Source: Rhizobium etli 8C-3 (GTDB lineage: Bacteria > Pseudomonadota > Alphaproteobacteria > Rhizobiales > Rhizobiaceae). From it: a stretch of 64,000 nt of DNA. Of this stretch, positions 52,763 through 61,657 are shown one piece after another. The DNA is taken from positions 1,054,001-1,118,000 of the forward strand of contig NZ_CP017244.1 of assembly GCF_001908375.1 (NCBI RefSeq), given 5' to 3'. Both the position numbers and the translations under genes were made by a program. The first letter of the stretch is position 1, and every line of letters begins with the position of its first letter. Below the pieces are notes generated by a model. The model saw only the letters and a list, made by a program, of their open reading frames with translations. It ran no database searches and had not been told where the DNA came from.

Positions 52763-55050
52763 CATGCTGCACCATGGATGTGGAAGGCGTGCTGTCGCTC
52801 AGCAGCAACGTGATCAGCTCCGAGGAAGCCCTGCTTGCCAGCCAGCCTCTGGGCTCAGGTCTCAGGCAATCGGATTTCAGCGTTCCAGGCGTCCACTGCG
52901 GTGCCTGCATCTCGACCATCGAAAAAGCGCTGATAAAGTTGCCATATGTCAAGAGCGCGCGGGTGAACCTGACGGCAAAGCGCGTGAGCTGCGTATGGTA
53001 CGAGGAGATGAACGGCAGCCCGGTCAGTCCAGCCGGCATTCTGTCTGAAATTGCGGCCTGCGGATATCAAGCGCATTTGTTCACGGCCGACTTGAGCGAC
53101 GATGATCGGATTCGCAGTCAACTGCTGCTGGCAGTCGGCGTCTCGGGCTTTGCAGCAGCAAACATCATGCTGCTTTCCGTATCGATCTGGTCTGGGGCGG
53201 AGGCTGCAACGCGCGACATGTTCCATTGGATATCGGCAATGATTGCGGCGCCCACGCTGATCTATGCCGGACGTTTCTTCTACCAATCCGCATGGAACGC
53301 CTTGAAGCACGGCCGCACCAACATGGATGTGCCGATATCGCTTGCCGTGACGCTTTCTTATTCAATGTCGCTTTGGGAAACGATCCATCATGGAGAACAC
53401 GCCTGGTTCGATGCATCCGTATCCCTGCTGTTCTTTCTGTTGATTGGCCGCACACTCGATCACGTCATGCGTGACAAGGCACGCGCGGCGATCACCGGCC
53501 TGGCGCGACTTGCCCCGCGAGGCGCGCTGCTGATCAACCCGGATGGTTCCAGGCGTTATGTTCCGTTGGACGAAATCAATGTCGGAGACCTGATTGCCGT
53601 GCCGGCCGGCGAACGTATTCCGGTGGATGCCACCGTCGTTGTTGGCCAGAGTGAGGTCGACCTGTCTATCGTCACGGGGGAGAGCATTCCGTTGGCGGTG
53701 TCAACGGGAAGCGAACTGAAGTCCGGTGCGATGAACCTGACGGGATCACTGACGATCAAGGCAGCGGCGGCTGCAAGAAACTCACTGCTGGCCGAGATTA
53801 TCGGGTTGATGGAAGCCGCAGAAGGCGGGCGCGCCCGCTACCGGCGCATTGCCGATCGCGCCGCAAGCTACTACTCGCCGGCCGTTCATCTCCTGGCACT
53901 GATGTCGTTTCTCGGCTGGGGCCTGATCGGCGGCGACTGGAAGCAAGCGATGCTGGTGGCCGTGGCCGTCTTGATCATCACCTGCCCTTGCGCCCTGGGC
54001 CTGGCGGTTCCCGTTGTTCAGGTCGTGGCTGCCGGAACCCTGTTCCGGCGAGGCATCATGGTCAAGGACGGCTCGGCCATGGAACGACTGGCCGAGATCG
54101 ATATGATTGCATTCGACAAGACCGGAACCTTGACGATGGGTCGGCCGCGTCTCGCTTCCCTCACCCAAGCTGGGCCTCGCGAACTGGCTATTGCCGCCGG
54201 CCTGGCGGCTCATTCCCGGCATCCGTTGTCACAGGCGCTTTTGCGCGACGCGCCATCAAGGGCCTTGGCATTTGACGGGGTCGAGGAGATCCCAGGCGCT
54301 GGACTGCAAGCCAAAAGCGGAAAGGAAATCTACCGTCTGGGCAATGCGACCTTCGCTTGCCCCGGAAATCCGCTTGGCCAACACCTAAGCGACGCCTTCT
54401 CCGAGGTCGTCCTATCGAAGGGCGGGATCGAGCTTGCACGCTTTTACTTCGAGGATACGCTGCGGCCAGACGCCGATCTCGCCATCAAAAGCCTTGCGGG
54501 CCAAGGTTTTGCCACCATTGTCATGTCAGGCGACCGGGAGTGCGTCGTCGAGGCGACAGCCAAAACGCTCGAGGTCGATCACTGGCTTGCCGGATTGACA
54601 CCCCGGGGAAAGATGGAGGAATGCCAACGTCTGGGCAAGCTCGGCCATCGCGTCCTGATGGTGGGTGACGGCATCAATGACGCACCGGCGCTCTCGGTCG
54701 CTCATGTGTCGATGGCACCGGCAACAGCGGCAGATGTCGGCAGGCAGGCTGCAGACCTGGTCTTCATGCATGATAGTCTTGGGGCCGTGCCTGAGGCGAT
54801 TTCCGTGTCGCGCCAGGCGGCCCGATTCATCCGGCAGAACTTCGCGCTGGCGATCGGCTACAACATCATCGCCGTACCGATCGCGATCGCGGGCTATGCG
54901 ACGCCGCTGGTCGCGGCCGTGGCGATGTCGACATCGTCGCTCATCGTAGTTGCAAATGCCCTGCGTTTGAACGACAAGGCGAAAGTCCCCGGCAGGCGCC
55001 ATCCGATCTGCAATTCGAAGCTTTCGACGGTGGAGGTCGTTTCACCATGA
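52759..55050 (+). CDS. fixI: FixI/CcoI, copper-transporting P-type ATPase
   Basis: The 763-aa P1B ATPase pumps copper for the cbb3 oxidase. It has an N-terminal metal-binding domain with CGAC (C47-C50), a membrane CPC motif at 409-411, the DKTGT phosphorylation site at 453-457 and MVGDGINDAPAL in the hinge. It overlaps fixH and fixS by 4 and 4 bp. Confidence 0.96.
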   Translation: MTCCTMDVEGVLSLSSNVISSEEALLASQPLGSGLRQSDFSVPGVHCGACISTIEKALIKLPYVKSARVNLTAKRVSCVWYEEMNGSPVSPAGILSEIAACGYQAHLFTADLSDDDRIRSQLLLAVGVSGFAAANIMLLSVSIWSGAEAATRDMFHWISAMIAAPTLIYAGRFFYQSAWNALKHGRTNMDVPISLAVTLSYSMSLWETIHHGEHAWFDASVSLLFFLLIGRTLDHVMRDKARAAITGLARLAPRGALLINPDGSRRYVPLDEINVGDLIAVPAGERIPVDATVVVGQSEVDLSIVTGESIPLAVSTGSELKSGAMNLTGSLTIKAAAAARNSLLAEIIGLMEAAEGGRARYRRIADRAASYYSPAVHLLALMSFLGWGLIGGDWKQAMLVAVAVLIITCPCALGLAVPVVQVVAAGTLFRRGIMVKDGSAMERLAEIDMIAFDKTGTLTMGRPRLASLTQAGPRELAIAAGLAAHSRHPLSQALLRDAPSRALAFDGVEEIPGAGLQAKSGKEIYRLGNATFACPGNPLGQHLSDAFSEVVLSKGGIELARFYFEDTLRPDADLAIKSLAGQGFATIVMSGDRECVVEATAKTLEVDHWLAGLTPRGKMEECQRLGKLGHRVLMVGDGINDAPALSVAHVSMAPATAADVGRQAADLVFMHDSLGAVPEAISVSRQAARFIRQNFALAIGYNIIAVPIAIAGYATPLVAAVAMSTSSLIVVANALRLNDKAKVPGRRHPICNSKLSTVEVVSP

Positions 55051-55202
55051 ACATGCTGATTTACCTCATTCCGATCGCGCTTTTCATGGGGGGATTGGGC
55101 CTTTTTGGCTTTTTGTGGTCTCTGAAGAACGGCCAGTATGACGATCTCGAGGGCGCGTCGTGGCGCATTCTCGATGACGAGGATGAAAGGCCCCGGCCTT
55201 AA
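55047..55202 (+). CDS. fixS: FixS/CcoS, cbb3 oxidase maturation peptide
   Basis: The 51-aa peptide has one hydrophobic helix (about residues 3-24) and the family's GQYDDLEGASWRIL tail at about 29-42. It is required for cofactor insertion into cbb3 oxidase. ATG 55047 overlaps the fixI stop (ATGA). Confidence 0.95.
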   Translation: MNMLIYLIPIALFMGGLGLFGFLWSLKNGQYDDLEGASWRILDDEDERPRP

Positions 55203-55247
55203 GGGCTTGACGGTCGCCAGGAGCGGCGGATCATTGCCGCTGTCCTG

Positions 55248-55910
55248 CTACATTTGCCGCAAAGCCGCAATATCATCAATCCGCACCGTTCTGCCTCTGA
55301 CAGTGACGCCCGCTTCCTTGAGCGCACCGAATGCACGCGAAAGCGCTTCAGGTGCAAGGCCGAGCTTACCGGCGAGCAGACTTTTTTGGTAGGGGAGGCG
55401 AAAGGTTTGGCTTGGGTTGCCTGCCGAACATTGGCTTAAAAGATAGTTGGCAACCCGCTGCGAGGAAGTTCGCAGACGGTCGCTGGCGACGCATTCCATC
55501 GTCGCAAGCAGATGGTCGGCCATCAGTCGCATGATATTCCTGTCAAGAGCTCGGTCCTCTTCCGCCAGTCGTCTTACGCCGTCAATAGCAAAGCGTGCTA
55601 GCACAACGTTATCTGCCGCCTGAACATTGTAGGCATAGATGCCACCGCCGCCGATCAGACACTCGGCAAAGGTATCGCGCGGTTCACAGATCCTGATATC
55701 TGCAGCGCGGCCGATCTCGTTCGTCTTGAACAAGCGAACATAGCCACGCACAACGCAAAAGAACGCATCGGCTCTTTGACCTTCCCGGATGATGAAAACG
55801 CGAGGCTCGAACCTGATGATGTCAGCCAGCTTGAGCAGCCTGTTGGCAGTGTCGCTGCCTAGCCCGGCAAAAAGCTTTGAACGCGCTAATACGGATGTCT
55901 CAACGGACAT
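55248..55910 (-). CDS. Crp/Fnr-family regulator (third in window)
   Basis: The 220-aa product has an effector domain (about residues 10-130) and a C-terminal HTH (KSLLAGKLGLAPEALSRAFG, residues about 178-197). It has no N-terminal cysteine cluster and differs clearly from FixK and NnrR here, so it is a distinct paralogue of the DNR/FixK-like group. Its own promoter carries a FixK-type site, which suggests cross- or autoregulation. ATG 55910 is chosen over the frame start at 55934. Confidence 0.85.
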   Translation of the reverse strand: MSVETSVLARSKLFAGLGSDTANRLLKLADIIRFEPRVFIIREGQRADAFFCVVRGYVRLFKTNEIGRAADIRICEPRDTFAECLIGGGGIYAYNVQAADNVVLARFAIDGVRRLAEEDRALDRNIMRLMADHLLATMECVASDRLRTSSQRVANYLLSQCSAGNPSQTFRLPYQKSLLAGKLGLAPEALSRAFGALKEAGVTVRGRTVRIDDIAALRQM

Positions 55911-55966
55911 TTTCCTACCCTCGTTGAATCCCAAACCCCATTTAGCCTCCGCAAGCGAATTCCTGT

Positions 55967-55980
55967 TTGATTTCGATCAA
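55967..55980. promoter_or_regulatory. FixK/Fnr-type site between Crp/Fnr gene and FxkR-like gene (TTGATTTCGATCAA)
   Basis: It has perfect TTGAT and ATCAA arms. The centre is about 63 bp from the minus-strand regulator and about 170 bp from the FxkR-like ATG. Confidence 0.8.
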
Positions 55981-56142
55981 GGACCCAGGCGAGAAAAGAG
56001 CGCCAAAGCTCGCGGCCCGGGCGAACCGCTTCGCCATTCTTTTGGGGAAGCATCACCGGCGACGTTCCCATTTCCCGAAAAATTCGATAATTGAGAAAGC
56101 AACATGCGGTGCGCGGGCACGTTTCTCAAAGAAGCCCGGGGA

Positions 56143-56880
56143 ATGATGGAAATGACGGGCAAGCAGTCCGAGCATATATTGGTCGTCGATGATGACGCAC
56201 GGATCCGGCAAATGCTGATCCGTTATTTCGAAGACGAAGGGTACCGCGTGACTGCCGTCGCCGACGGGACTGCCATGCACGCTGAGCTCGCAAAGACGGA
56301 CTTTACCGCGATTTTCCTCGATCTGATTTTACCTGGCGGGCAAAACGGGCTTCAATTGGTGCGGGAAGTCCGCGCGAATTCGGACGTGCCGATTTTGATG
56401 CTGACCGGCCGCGATGATGTGACTGACAAAGTCGTGGGTCTCGAAGTCGGAGCCGATGACTACATCGCAAAGCCATTCCACCTTCGCGAGGTTCTTGCGC
56501 GGCTGAGAACCGTCTTGCGTCGCCGCCAGCCTCCCGATCGACACGCCGGGCAGCAGGCTGCGGACGAAGGTGTCCTGGAATTCGATGGTTGGCAACTTCA
56601 TATCCACCGGCGCAAGCTGACCGATCCTTGCGGACAAGACACCCCATTGACAACGGGCGAATTCGATATGCTGCTCGTCTTTGCGCGCAACCCCGGGCGC
56701 GTGCTGACGCGCGAAACGCTCATGGACCTGACACGCAGCCGCAATCTCGAAGCGTTTGATCGAACGATCGACGCGCAGATTGCCAGGCTGCGCAGAAAAA
56801 TCGAACAGGATCCCAAGAACCCGACAATCATCCAATCCGTTCGCGGCGTCGGCTATGTCTTTACGGGTGGCAGCCGATAA
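56143..56880 (+). CDS. OmpR/PhoB-family response regulator, probable FxkR
   Basis: The 245-aa product has an N-terminal receiver (phospho-Asp in FLDLILPGG, about residue 57) and a C-terminal winged-helix domain (LTTGEFDMLLVFARNPGRVL, then RSVRGVGYVF-like ending). The OmpR type, the absence of FixJ, and the K-box-like repeat before fixK make it the likely FxkR partner of hFixL. ATG 56143 is uncertain (ATG 56146 and 56152 also possible). A gene encoding a cognate kinase is not adjacent; hFixL lies 10 kb away. Confidence 0.75.
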   Translation: MMEMTGKQSEHILVVDDDARIRQMLIRYFEDEGYRVTAVADGTAMHAELAKTDFTAIFLDLILPGGQNGLQLVREVRANSDVPILMLTGRDDVTDKVVGLEVGADDYIAKPFHLREVLARLRTVLRRRQPPDRHAGQQAADEGVLEFDGWQLHIHRRKLTDPCGQDTPLTTGEFDMLLVFARNPGRVLTRETLMDLTRSRNLEAFDRTIDAQIARLRRKIEQDPKNPTIIQSVRGVGYVFTGGSR

Positions 56881-56902
56881 TCCTCAAAACAACGCCGGTT
56901 AA

Positions 56903-56916
56903 TTGATTCCCGTCAA
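56903..56916 (+). promoter_or_regulatory. FixK/Fnr-type site before ccm remnant (TTGATTCCCGTCAA)
   Basis: It fits TTGA-N6-TCAA. The centre lies 220 bp before ccmE and 44 bp before the ccmI remnant start. Confidence 0.6.
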
Positions 56917-56952
56917 TGTTGGCGGGAGCTGAAGCACGTATGTCCTTTGAAA

Positions 56953-57132
56953 ATGAAACATTTCGAAGAACCCGATGCAGATGTTCCTTTGATTGCTTTT
57001 GCAGGACTGACAGCTGCCGTTGCAGCTGTGCTGCTTGCGCCGCTCGATAGACGGCGCGCCTCGATCGACCGGCACGTTGCCTGCGAGCAGATGGTCTACC
57101 GCGACCATGCGGCGGAAGGAGGCACGCAATGA
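56953..57132 (+). pseudogene. ccmI: Remnant of ccmI (cycH), internally deleted
   Basis: The 59-aa frame from ATG 56953 has a hydrophobic stretch (LTAAVAAVLLAPL) followed by an Arg-rich turn and VYRD, which is how CcmI begins. CcmI proteins normally have several hundred residues. It then jumps to a short tail ending EGGTQ that runs into ccmE. I read it as a CcmI gene with a large internal deletion; the family match is inferred from the pattern and from ccmE being next. Confidence 0.5.
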
Positions 57133-57581
57133 CGCGCAAGCAGAAGCGCCTGGCGGTGATTGGCGGCGGCATGGGCTTCATCCTCGCCGCGGTGCTGCTC
57201 GTCATGTTCGCCTTCAGCCAGTCGGTCGCTTATTTCTACATGCCGGCCGACCTTGCCAAAACACCGGTGGCGCCGCAGACGCGCATCCGCCTCGGCGGGC
57301 TGGTCGGCGAGGGCAGCGTCGTGCGCGGCGCAGGCTCGACGGTGGAATTTGCCGTCACCGATGGCAGCGGCGACGCGGTGAAGGTCAAATATACCGGCAT
57401 CCTTCCCGACCTGTTCCGCGAGGGGCAGGGGGTTGTGACGGAAGGCACGTTTGCGGCCGGCAGCCGGGAGTTCATCGCCGACACGGTGCTTGCCAAGCAC
57501 GACGAGAAATACATGCCGAAGGACGTTGCCGACCGGCTGAAGGCGCAGGGTCTGTGGCAGGAAGGCGAGGATACGCAATGA
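57129..57581 (+). CDS. ccmE: CcmE, heme chaperone for cytochrome c maturation
   Basis: CcmE binds heme covalently and passes it to CcmF for cytochrome c biogenesis. The 150-aa product has an N-terminal membrane anchor (about residues 9-31), a beta-barrel domain and the heme-binding H124 in [10 protein letters not shown] with Y128. AAGGAGG precedes ATG 57129. It is intact while its neighbours ccmI and ccmF are eroded. Codon use is notably GC-rich at third positions, as in hemA next to it. Confidence 0.95.
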   Translation: MTRKQKRLAVIGGGMGFILAAVLLVMFAFSQSVAYFYMPADLAKTPVAPQTRIRLGGLVGEGSVVRGAGSTVEFAVTDGSGDAVKVKYTGILPDLFREGQGVVTEGTFAAGSREFIADTVLAKHDEKYMPKDVADRLKAQGLWQEGEDTQ

Positions 57582-57706
57582 TCATCGAGATCGGCCACTA
57601 CGCACTTGTCCTGGCGCTGGCGGCAGCGATCGGTCACTGACTTTACCGTCAGGAACGTCTGGGGGAACTCGCATTCGCTGGTGCCGCTGCTGCGCCTTCA
57701 GCGGAA
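57578..57706 (+). pseudogene. ccmF: Remnant of ccmF (cycK), internally deleted and frameshifted
   Basis: ATG 57578 overlaps the ccmE stop. The first 20 residues ([20 protein letters not shown]) match the CcmF start, then a stop. In another frame from about 57637, TDFTVRNVWGNSHSLVPLL continues and resembles the next conserved CcmF block. The deletion joins these two. The rest of ccmF and ccmH are absent. Confidence 0.65.
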
Positions 57707-57732
57707 AATGGTGCCCACTTGGCGGTCCGTTC

Positions 57733-57746
57733 TTGATTTATGTCAA
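57733..57746 (+). promoter_or_regulatory. FixK/Fnr-type site upstream of hemA (TTGATTTATGTCAA)
   Basis: It fits TTGA-N6-TCAA and is centred about 61 bp before the hemA ATG. Confidence 0.8.
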
Positions 57747-57799
57747 GACCATCCGGTTCGGCAAGCGTTAGGTCTTGGTGGTGGTCATGGAGCACATGG

Positions 57800-59014
57800 A
57801 TGGATTTCGAAGGATTTTTTAGGAGCGAGCTGGACGGGCTTCACAAGGAAGGCCGCTATCGGGTTTTCGCCGATCTCGAGCGTCATCGCGGCAGCTTTCC
57901 GCGCGCCACGCGCCATACGGCAGACGGTCAGAAGGACGTCACCGTCTGGTGTTCCAACGACTATCTCGGCATGGGCCAGAACCCGAAGGTGGTCGAGGCG
58001 ATGAAGAAGGCCATCGACCACTGTGGCGCGGGTGCGGGAGGCACCCGGAATATCTCTGGCACCAATCACCACCACGTGCTGCTCGAGCGCGAGCTTGCCG
58101 ATCTGCACGGCAAGGAAGCCGCGCTGATCTTCACCTCCGGCTATGTCTCCAACTGGGCATCGCTCGGCACGCTCGGCGCCAGGATCCCCGGGCTGATCAT
58201 CTTTTCCGACGCGCTGAACCATGCCTCGATGATCGAAGGCATTCGCCACGCAAAATGCAGCAAGGTGATCTGGAAGCACAATGACGTGGCCGATCTCCAA
58301 GCCAAGCTCGCGGCCGCCGATCCGAAGGCGCCGAAGCTGATCGCCTTCGAGAGCGTCTATTCGATGGATGGCGATATCGCACCGATCAGGGAGATCTGCG
58401 ATCTCGCCGACAAGTATGGCGCGATGACCTATCTCGACGAGGTGCATGCCGTCGGCATGTATGGTCCGCGCGGCGGCGGCATTGCCGAGCGCGAGGGGCT
58501 GATGGACCGGCTGACCGTCATCGAAGGCACGCTCGGCAAGGCCTTCGGCGTCATGGGCGGCTATATCGCCGCCTCGAGCGCGCTTTGCGATTTCATCCGC
58601 TCGTTTGCCTCCGGCTTCATCTTCACGACGGCGCTGCCGCCAGCACTTGCTGCCGGGGCGGTGGCCTCGATCCAGCACCTGAAGGTCAGCCAGTTCGAGC
58701 GCGCCCGCCATCAGGACCGGGTGCGCAAGCTGAGATTACTGCTCGACCAGCGCGGCATCCCGCATATGCCGAACCCGAGCCACATCGTGCCGGTCGTGGT
58801 CGGCGATGCGGCAAAGTGCAAGTGGATCTCGGATCTGCTGCTCGACAATTTCGGCGTCTATGTCCAGCCGATCAATTATCCAACGGTGCCGAAGAAGACC
58901 GAACGGCTGCGCATCACCCCGACGCCGCTGCATTCCGATGCCGACATCGAACAACTGGTCGCAGCACTCCATTCCCTCTGGTCACGGTGCGCGCTCGCAA
59001 GGCAGGTCGCATAA
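57800..59014 (+). CDS. hemA: HemA, 5-aminolevulinate synthase
   Basis: HemA makes 5-aminolevulinate from glycine and succinyl-CoA, the first step of heme synthesis in alphaproteobacteria. The 404-aa PLP enzyme has YLGMGQNP near the start, [25 protein letters not shown] and [14 protein letters not shown] with the PLP lysine. ATG 57800 has GGAG 7 nt upstream. A FixK-type site suggests it is a low-oxygen copy; whether another copy exists elsewhere cannot be seen here. Confidence 0.96.
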   Translation: MDFEGFFRSELDGLHKEGRYRVFADLERHRGSFPRATRHTADGQKDVTVWCSNDYLGMGQNPKVVEAMKKAIDHCGAGAGGTRNISGTNHHHVLLERELADLHGKEAALIFTSGYVSNWASLGTLGARIPGLIIFSDALNHASMIEGIRHAKCSKVIWKHNDVADLQAKLAAADPKAPKLIAFESVYSMDGDIAPIREICDLADKYGAMTYLDEVHAVGMYGPRGGGIAEREGLMDRLTVIEGTLGKAFGVMGGYIAASSALCDFIRSFASGFIFTTALPPALAAGAVASIQHLKVSQFERARHQDRVRKLRLLLDQRGIPHMPNPSHIVPVVVGDAAKCKWISDLLLDNFGVYVQPINYPTVPKKTERLRITPTPLHSDADIEQLVAALHSLWSRCALARQVA

Positions 59015-59368
59015 GGGCGCCACGTCCAGATAGGATGACTTTCGAACCGGGACGATGCCGAAAGCAGCTAGCCGGCGGAATGTCGCCGTGCGGCCATCCA
59101 GATATTCGCCTTGCAACCATGAAACAATTGCTCGGCCCCGGACACTTCCTGTCATGGCAGCTTCCTGCGAAAGCGCGGAAACGCGAATGTCCTCTATGTT
59201 TTCAAAGCGGCAGGAACCATGTTGTGACTGCCCGATGCTTGCAAAGGAAGGTGCTGTGTCGTCACGCTCGATCGGTTGGCCAAGGTGCCAAAGGGCTGCG
59301 AGAAGTTCCGGGAACAATCCATGCCGGTGGCGGTTAGTTCAACATTCTTAAACGCGACGGAGGTTTTC
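59015..59368. other. Intergenic stretch without a supported gene
   Basis: These 354 bp hold overlapping short frames on both strands, none with a ribosome site or recognisable motif. A frame at 59055-59351 has a CCDC cluster, but I see no family. No Crp/Fnr-type site of either class was found. Confidence 0.5.
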
Positions 59369-59632
59369 ATGAGCGCTTCGAACACGACGACGAATCATGA
59401 CGTGATCCGCAAGTGGGTGGAGGCCCGCAAAGGCCATCCGGCACGGGTAAAGGATAAGAAGCCGGGGGGTATTCTACGCATTGATTTTGGAGAACCCGAA
59501 GAAGCGTTGGAGGAAATTTCCTGGGACGAGTTCTTCCGTATCTTCGATCAAAACAAGCTCGCTTTCCTTTATCAGGAAAAGACAGAGTCTGGTCAGACAA
59601 GCCGGTTTAGTAAGTTCGTGGCCCGTCACTGA
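59369..59632 (+). CDS. Small conserved protein, unknown function
   Basis: The 87-aa product begins with a polar region, then GGILRIDFGEPEEALEEISW followed by FFRIFDQNKLAFLYQEK and a SRFSKFV ending. This pattern is that of a small family common in bacteria and sometimes mislabelled as a glucan branching enzyme. Function is unknown. The start at 59369 has a GGAGG ribosome site 8 nt upstream. Confidence 0.75.
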   Translation: MSASNTTTNHDVIRKWVEARKGHPARVKDKKPGGILRIDFGEPEEALEEISWDEFFRIFDQNKLAFLYQEKTESGQTSRFSKFVARH

Positions 59633-60028
59633 TCATAACGCCCAGCGGGAACTTCCTCATGGGCAGAAAGGAATGCTGTGACTTCGGCCAAGCACCTCAA
59701 GCAACCAAAGGCGACGGATCTTCGGCCTCATTGATGATCCCGGGATTGGTCGCCCGAGGCATTGAGGAACCCTGGGGCGTGCTCCAGGCAGAACATGGTC
59801 GAGGGGGATATTGCCAATGAACACCACACCGCCAAGGGGATCGACCCAGGCATAGGGTTGATCAAAGAAGTAAGCGAGCCGACGGAGGCGGTCTGCTTGT
59901 CCGGACATCGGCACGCATTTACGCCGTCGCCGAACCTAAAGCCGGCGCCGCCAGGAGGTGACCGAGAGCTGCGATAAAGGCGGGGGCGCTTTGCTCACAT
60001 GGGATGCTATGGTCCCGTCTGTCGTCCG
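59633..60028. other. Intergenic stretch; possible broken minus-strand frame
   Basis: A minus-strand frame at 59657-59914 reads plausible protein-like text (AYFFDQPYAWVDPLGGVVF) but has no ribosome site and no recognised family. Nothing else is supported in these 396 bp. Confidence 0.35.
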
Positions 60029-60361
60029 CTAATAGCCTTGCCTTGCCTGCTCGCTCTCCAAGGCTTCGGCAGCCGTGTACATCAGCTCGTGCATCTTCTC
60101 GCGAATAAGTGCTTCATCGGCAACCCGGCCGGCTGCGCTGAAGTCGGCGCGGATCTTCTGAATCAGACCCGTGTCTTCCGGCGAAGCGATCGCTATTGTC
60201 ATAACCTCGTTCACATACGCGTCGACGTCGTTGCGGCCGATTTCAGCGGCAACCCACTCCGCCAGCAGGCGGTTCCGCCGGGCACGAACTTTTAGCGACC
60301 GCTCAAAGTCGAGAATGTATGTTTCTTCAAGCGCCCGTCTTCTATCGTCCAAGGATGTCAT
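60029..60361 (-). CDS. DUF1476 protein, F1-ATPase zeta-subunit homologue
   Basis: The 110-aa product starts MTSLDDRRRALEETYILDFE and continues with RNRLLAEW, the conserved start of DUF1476 proteins. In alphaproteobacteria this family includes the zeta subunit that inhibits the F1-ATPase. The C-terminal helix-rich part (about 55-105) is also conserved. It is not next to atp genes here, so it may be a paralogue. ATG 60361 begins the conserved region. Confidence 0.85.
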   Translation of the reverse strand: MTSLDDRRRALEETYILDFERSLKVRARRNRLLAEWVAAEIGRNDVDAYVNEVMTIAIASPEDTGLIQKIRADFSAAGRVADEALIREKMHELMYTAAEALESEQARQGY

Positions 60362-60951
60362 GCGAAAACTCCTTTTCCCTGCCGCGGCGCAAATGGCCGT
60401 GGGCGTCGAGTGCGGCCGGGCCGAAACAGGACTTTGCTGTGCATCATGCTGTAACCTCCGATCTGAGGCGGCGATGTGCTCGAGAAGCAAGGCGCGTTGA
60501 TGGCGAACCCGACCTTCTGAAAACGCTGTGAGAGGCCTCGCCGTTCCCAAATGAGCTCAGGGCTTATTATGTTACTGACGGCGCTCACCATAAGGGGCCG
60601 GTGTTTGGCGGCCCGACGGATGGCCACTCGCTCTTGTCTGCCACCGGAGGCGGCTGCTGCTGTCCAAGCCCGATGCCGTATCCCGAGTTCCATAAGTTCC
60701 AAAGAATGCGGGTCGGCTCTGTAGCGGGGTGAGTGAGTAACCAAAATTCTATGCTTGGCATGAGTTCGCGGGCGGGGACGTTCACAGAGGCGTTGCACAT
60801 TACATTTCGCCGCGTTTGTTGCTTTTCATCGCACATTGGAACGCAACACGAGCGGTGGTGTTACGAAGACCTACGCGATGTTGCGTTGCGTCTGACCGAT
60901 TGCGGAGAACAAGCCCTCGCACGCGTTCTCACGGTAGCCCTCGGCTATCAG
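60362..60951. other. Gene-poor stretch containing repeat copy A
   Basis: These 590 bp have several short frames on both strands but none with family motifs. The part 60696-60826 is similar to 62931-63054 (repeat copy B). Stop codons interrupt all frames of the repeat that I translated. Confidence 0.5.
60696..60826. repeat. Diverged direct repeat, copy A
   Basis: The segment TTCCAAAGAATGCGG, then TGTAGCGGGGTGAGTGAGT (60720-60738) and TTTGTTGCTTTT (60815-60826), recurs at 62932-63054 with the same order and the same 95-bp spacing between the last two blocks. The identity is partial. Copy B lies 2.2 kb downstream. Confidence 0.6.
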
Positions 60952-61467
60952 TCATAAGCGTGGGGAGGCACGCGCAATGACGTAAGAGACGGCTTGGTCC
61001 AGCGACACTGTGGAGGTGTCAAGAATATCGCACCCACTCGCTTTCGCTTCTCTTCTGAGATAATTCGCCCAACTCATCGTCTCGGAATTGGCGAGTTCGG
61101 GCTGCTGACGGTCGATGATCAGCCGCCTCGCTCTTGTCTCATCATCGCAATCAACGAGGATTGGGATGTAATCGGACCAACCTGCCGCCGCTGCCCCTTC
61201 AGCTACGAATGTAAGGCGAGTCTGGCCTTCGAAGACCACCTTCCGTCCAGTCTCGGCAATCTTGGCCAGCACGCTCATCCATTCAATGGTCTTGGCCCGC
61301 TGCCACGCATCACTCGACCCATATTCTCTCACCATGTCCTCGAAGGCAGGCACGCCTATCCGGTCGAAGAAGAGAACTTCGACATTGTCACGGAAGCGTT
61401 CCGAGATGGCCTGAGCAATCGTGGTCTTGCCCGACCCAGAAGCTCCAATCAAGATAGCGACGGGCAT
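60952..61467 (-). CDS. P-loop kinase-like ATPase
   Basis: The 171-aa product has an AAA/adenylate-kinase-type Walker A GASGSGKT (residues 8-15), a LVDCDDETRARRL segment (about residue 108) and a final helix. It is probably a small-molecule kinase-like protein; the substrate is unknown. It lies in the accessory segment between two repeat copies, next to a GNAT gene. Confidence 0.7.
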   Translation of the reverse strand: MPVAILIGASGSGKTTIAQAISERFRDNVEVLFFDRIGVPAFEDMVREYGSSDAWQRAKTIEWMSVLAKIAETGRKVVFEGQTRLTFVAEGAAAAGWSDYIPILVDCDDETRARRLIIDRQQPELANSETMSWANYLRREAKASGCDILDTSTVSLDQAVSYVIARASPRL

Positions 61468-61657
61468 GGTGCGTCCTTCTCCTTCCTGGTGCCTCGATCA
61501 GGTGTTCACGATTTCGATGTTATGTTTACAAATTCCATGGCGAGCAATGTTGCCCGAGGCGGTCACTCCGACCACAACAGATTTCGGTACTTTACGCGGG
61601 TAGGGATGCCCGAGCAAAATAACGCCTGCTGGTCACGACCCAAAGGTAAAGCCCCAG

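Noticed and set aside
59657..59914. 85-aa minus-strand frame as a gene
   Set aside because: It has no ribosome site, no recognised family and no supporting neighbours.
60733..60957. 74-aa plus-strand frame
   Set aside because: It overlaps repeat copy A and its counterpart frame in copy B is not kept, so it is unlikely to be coding.
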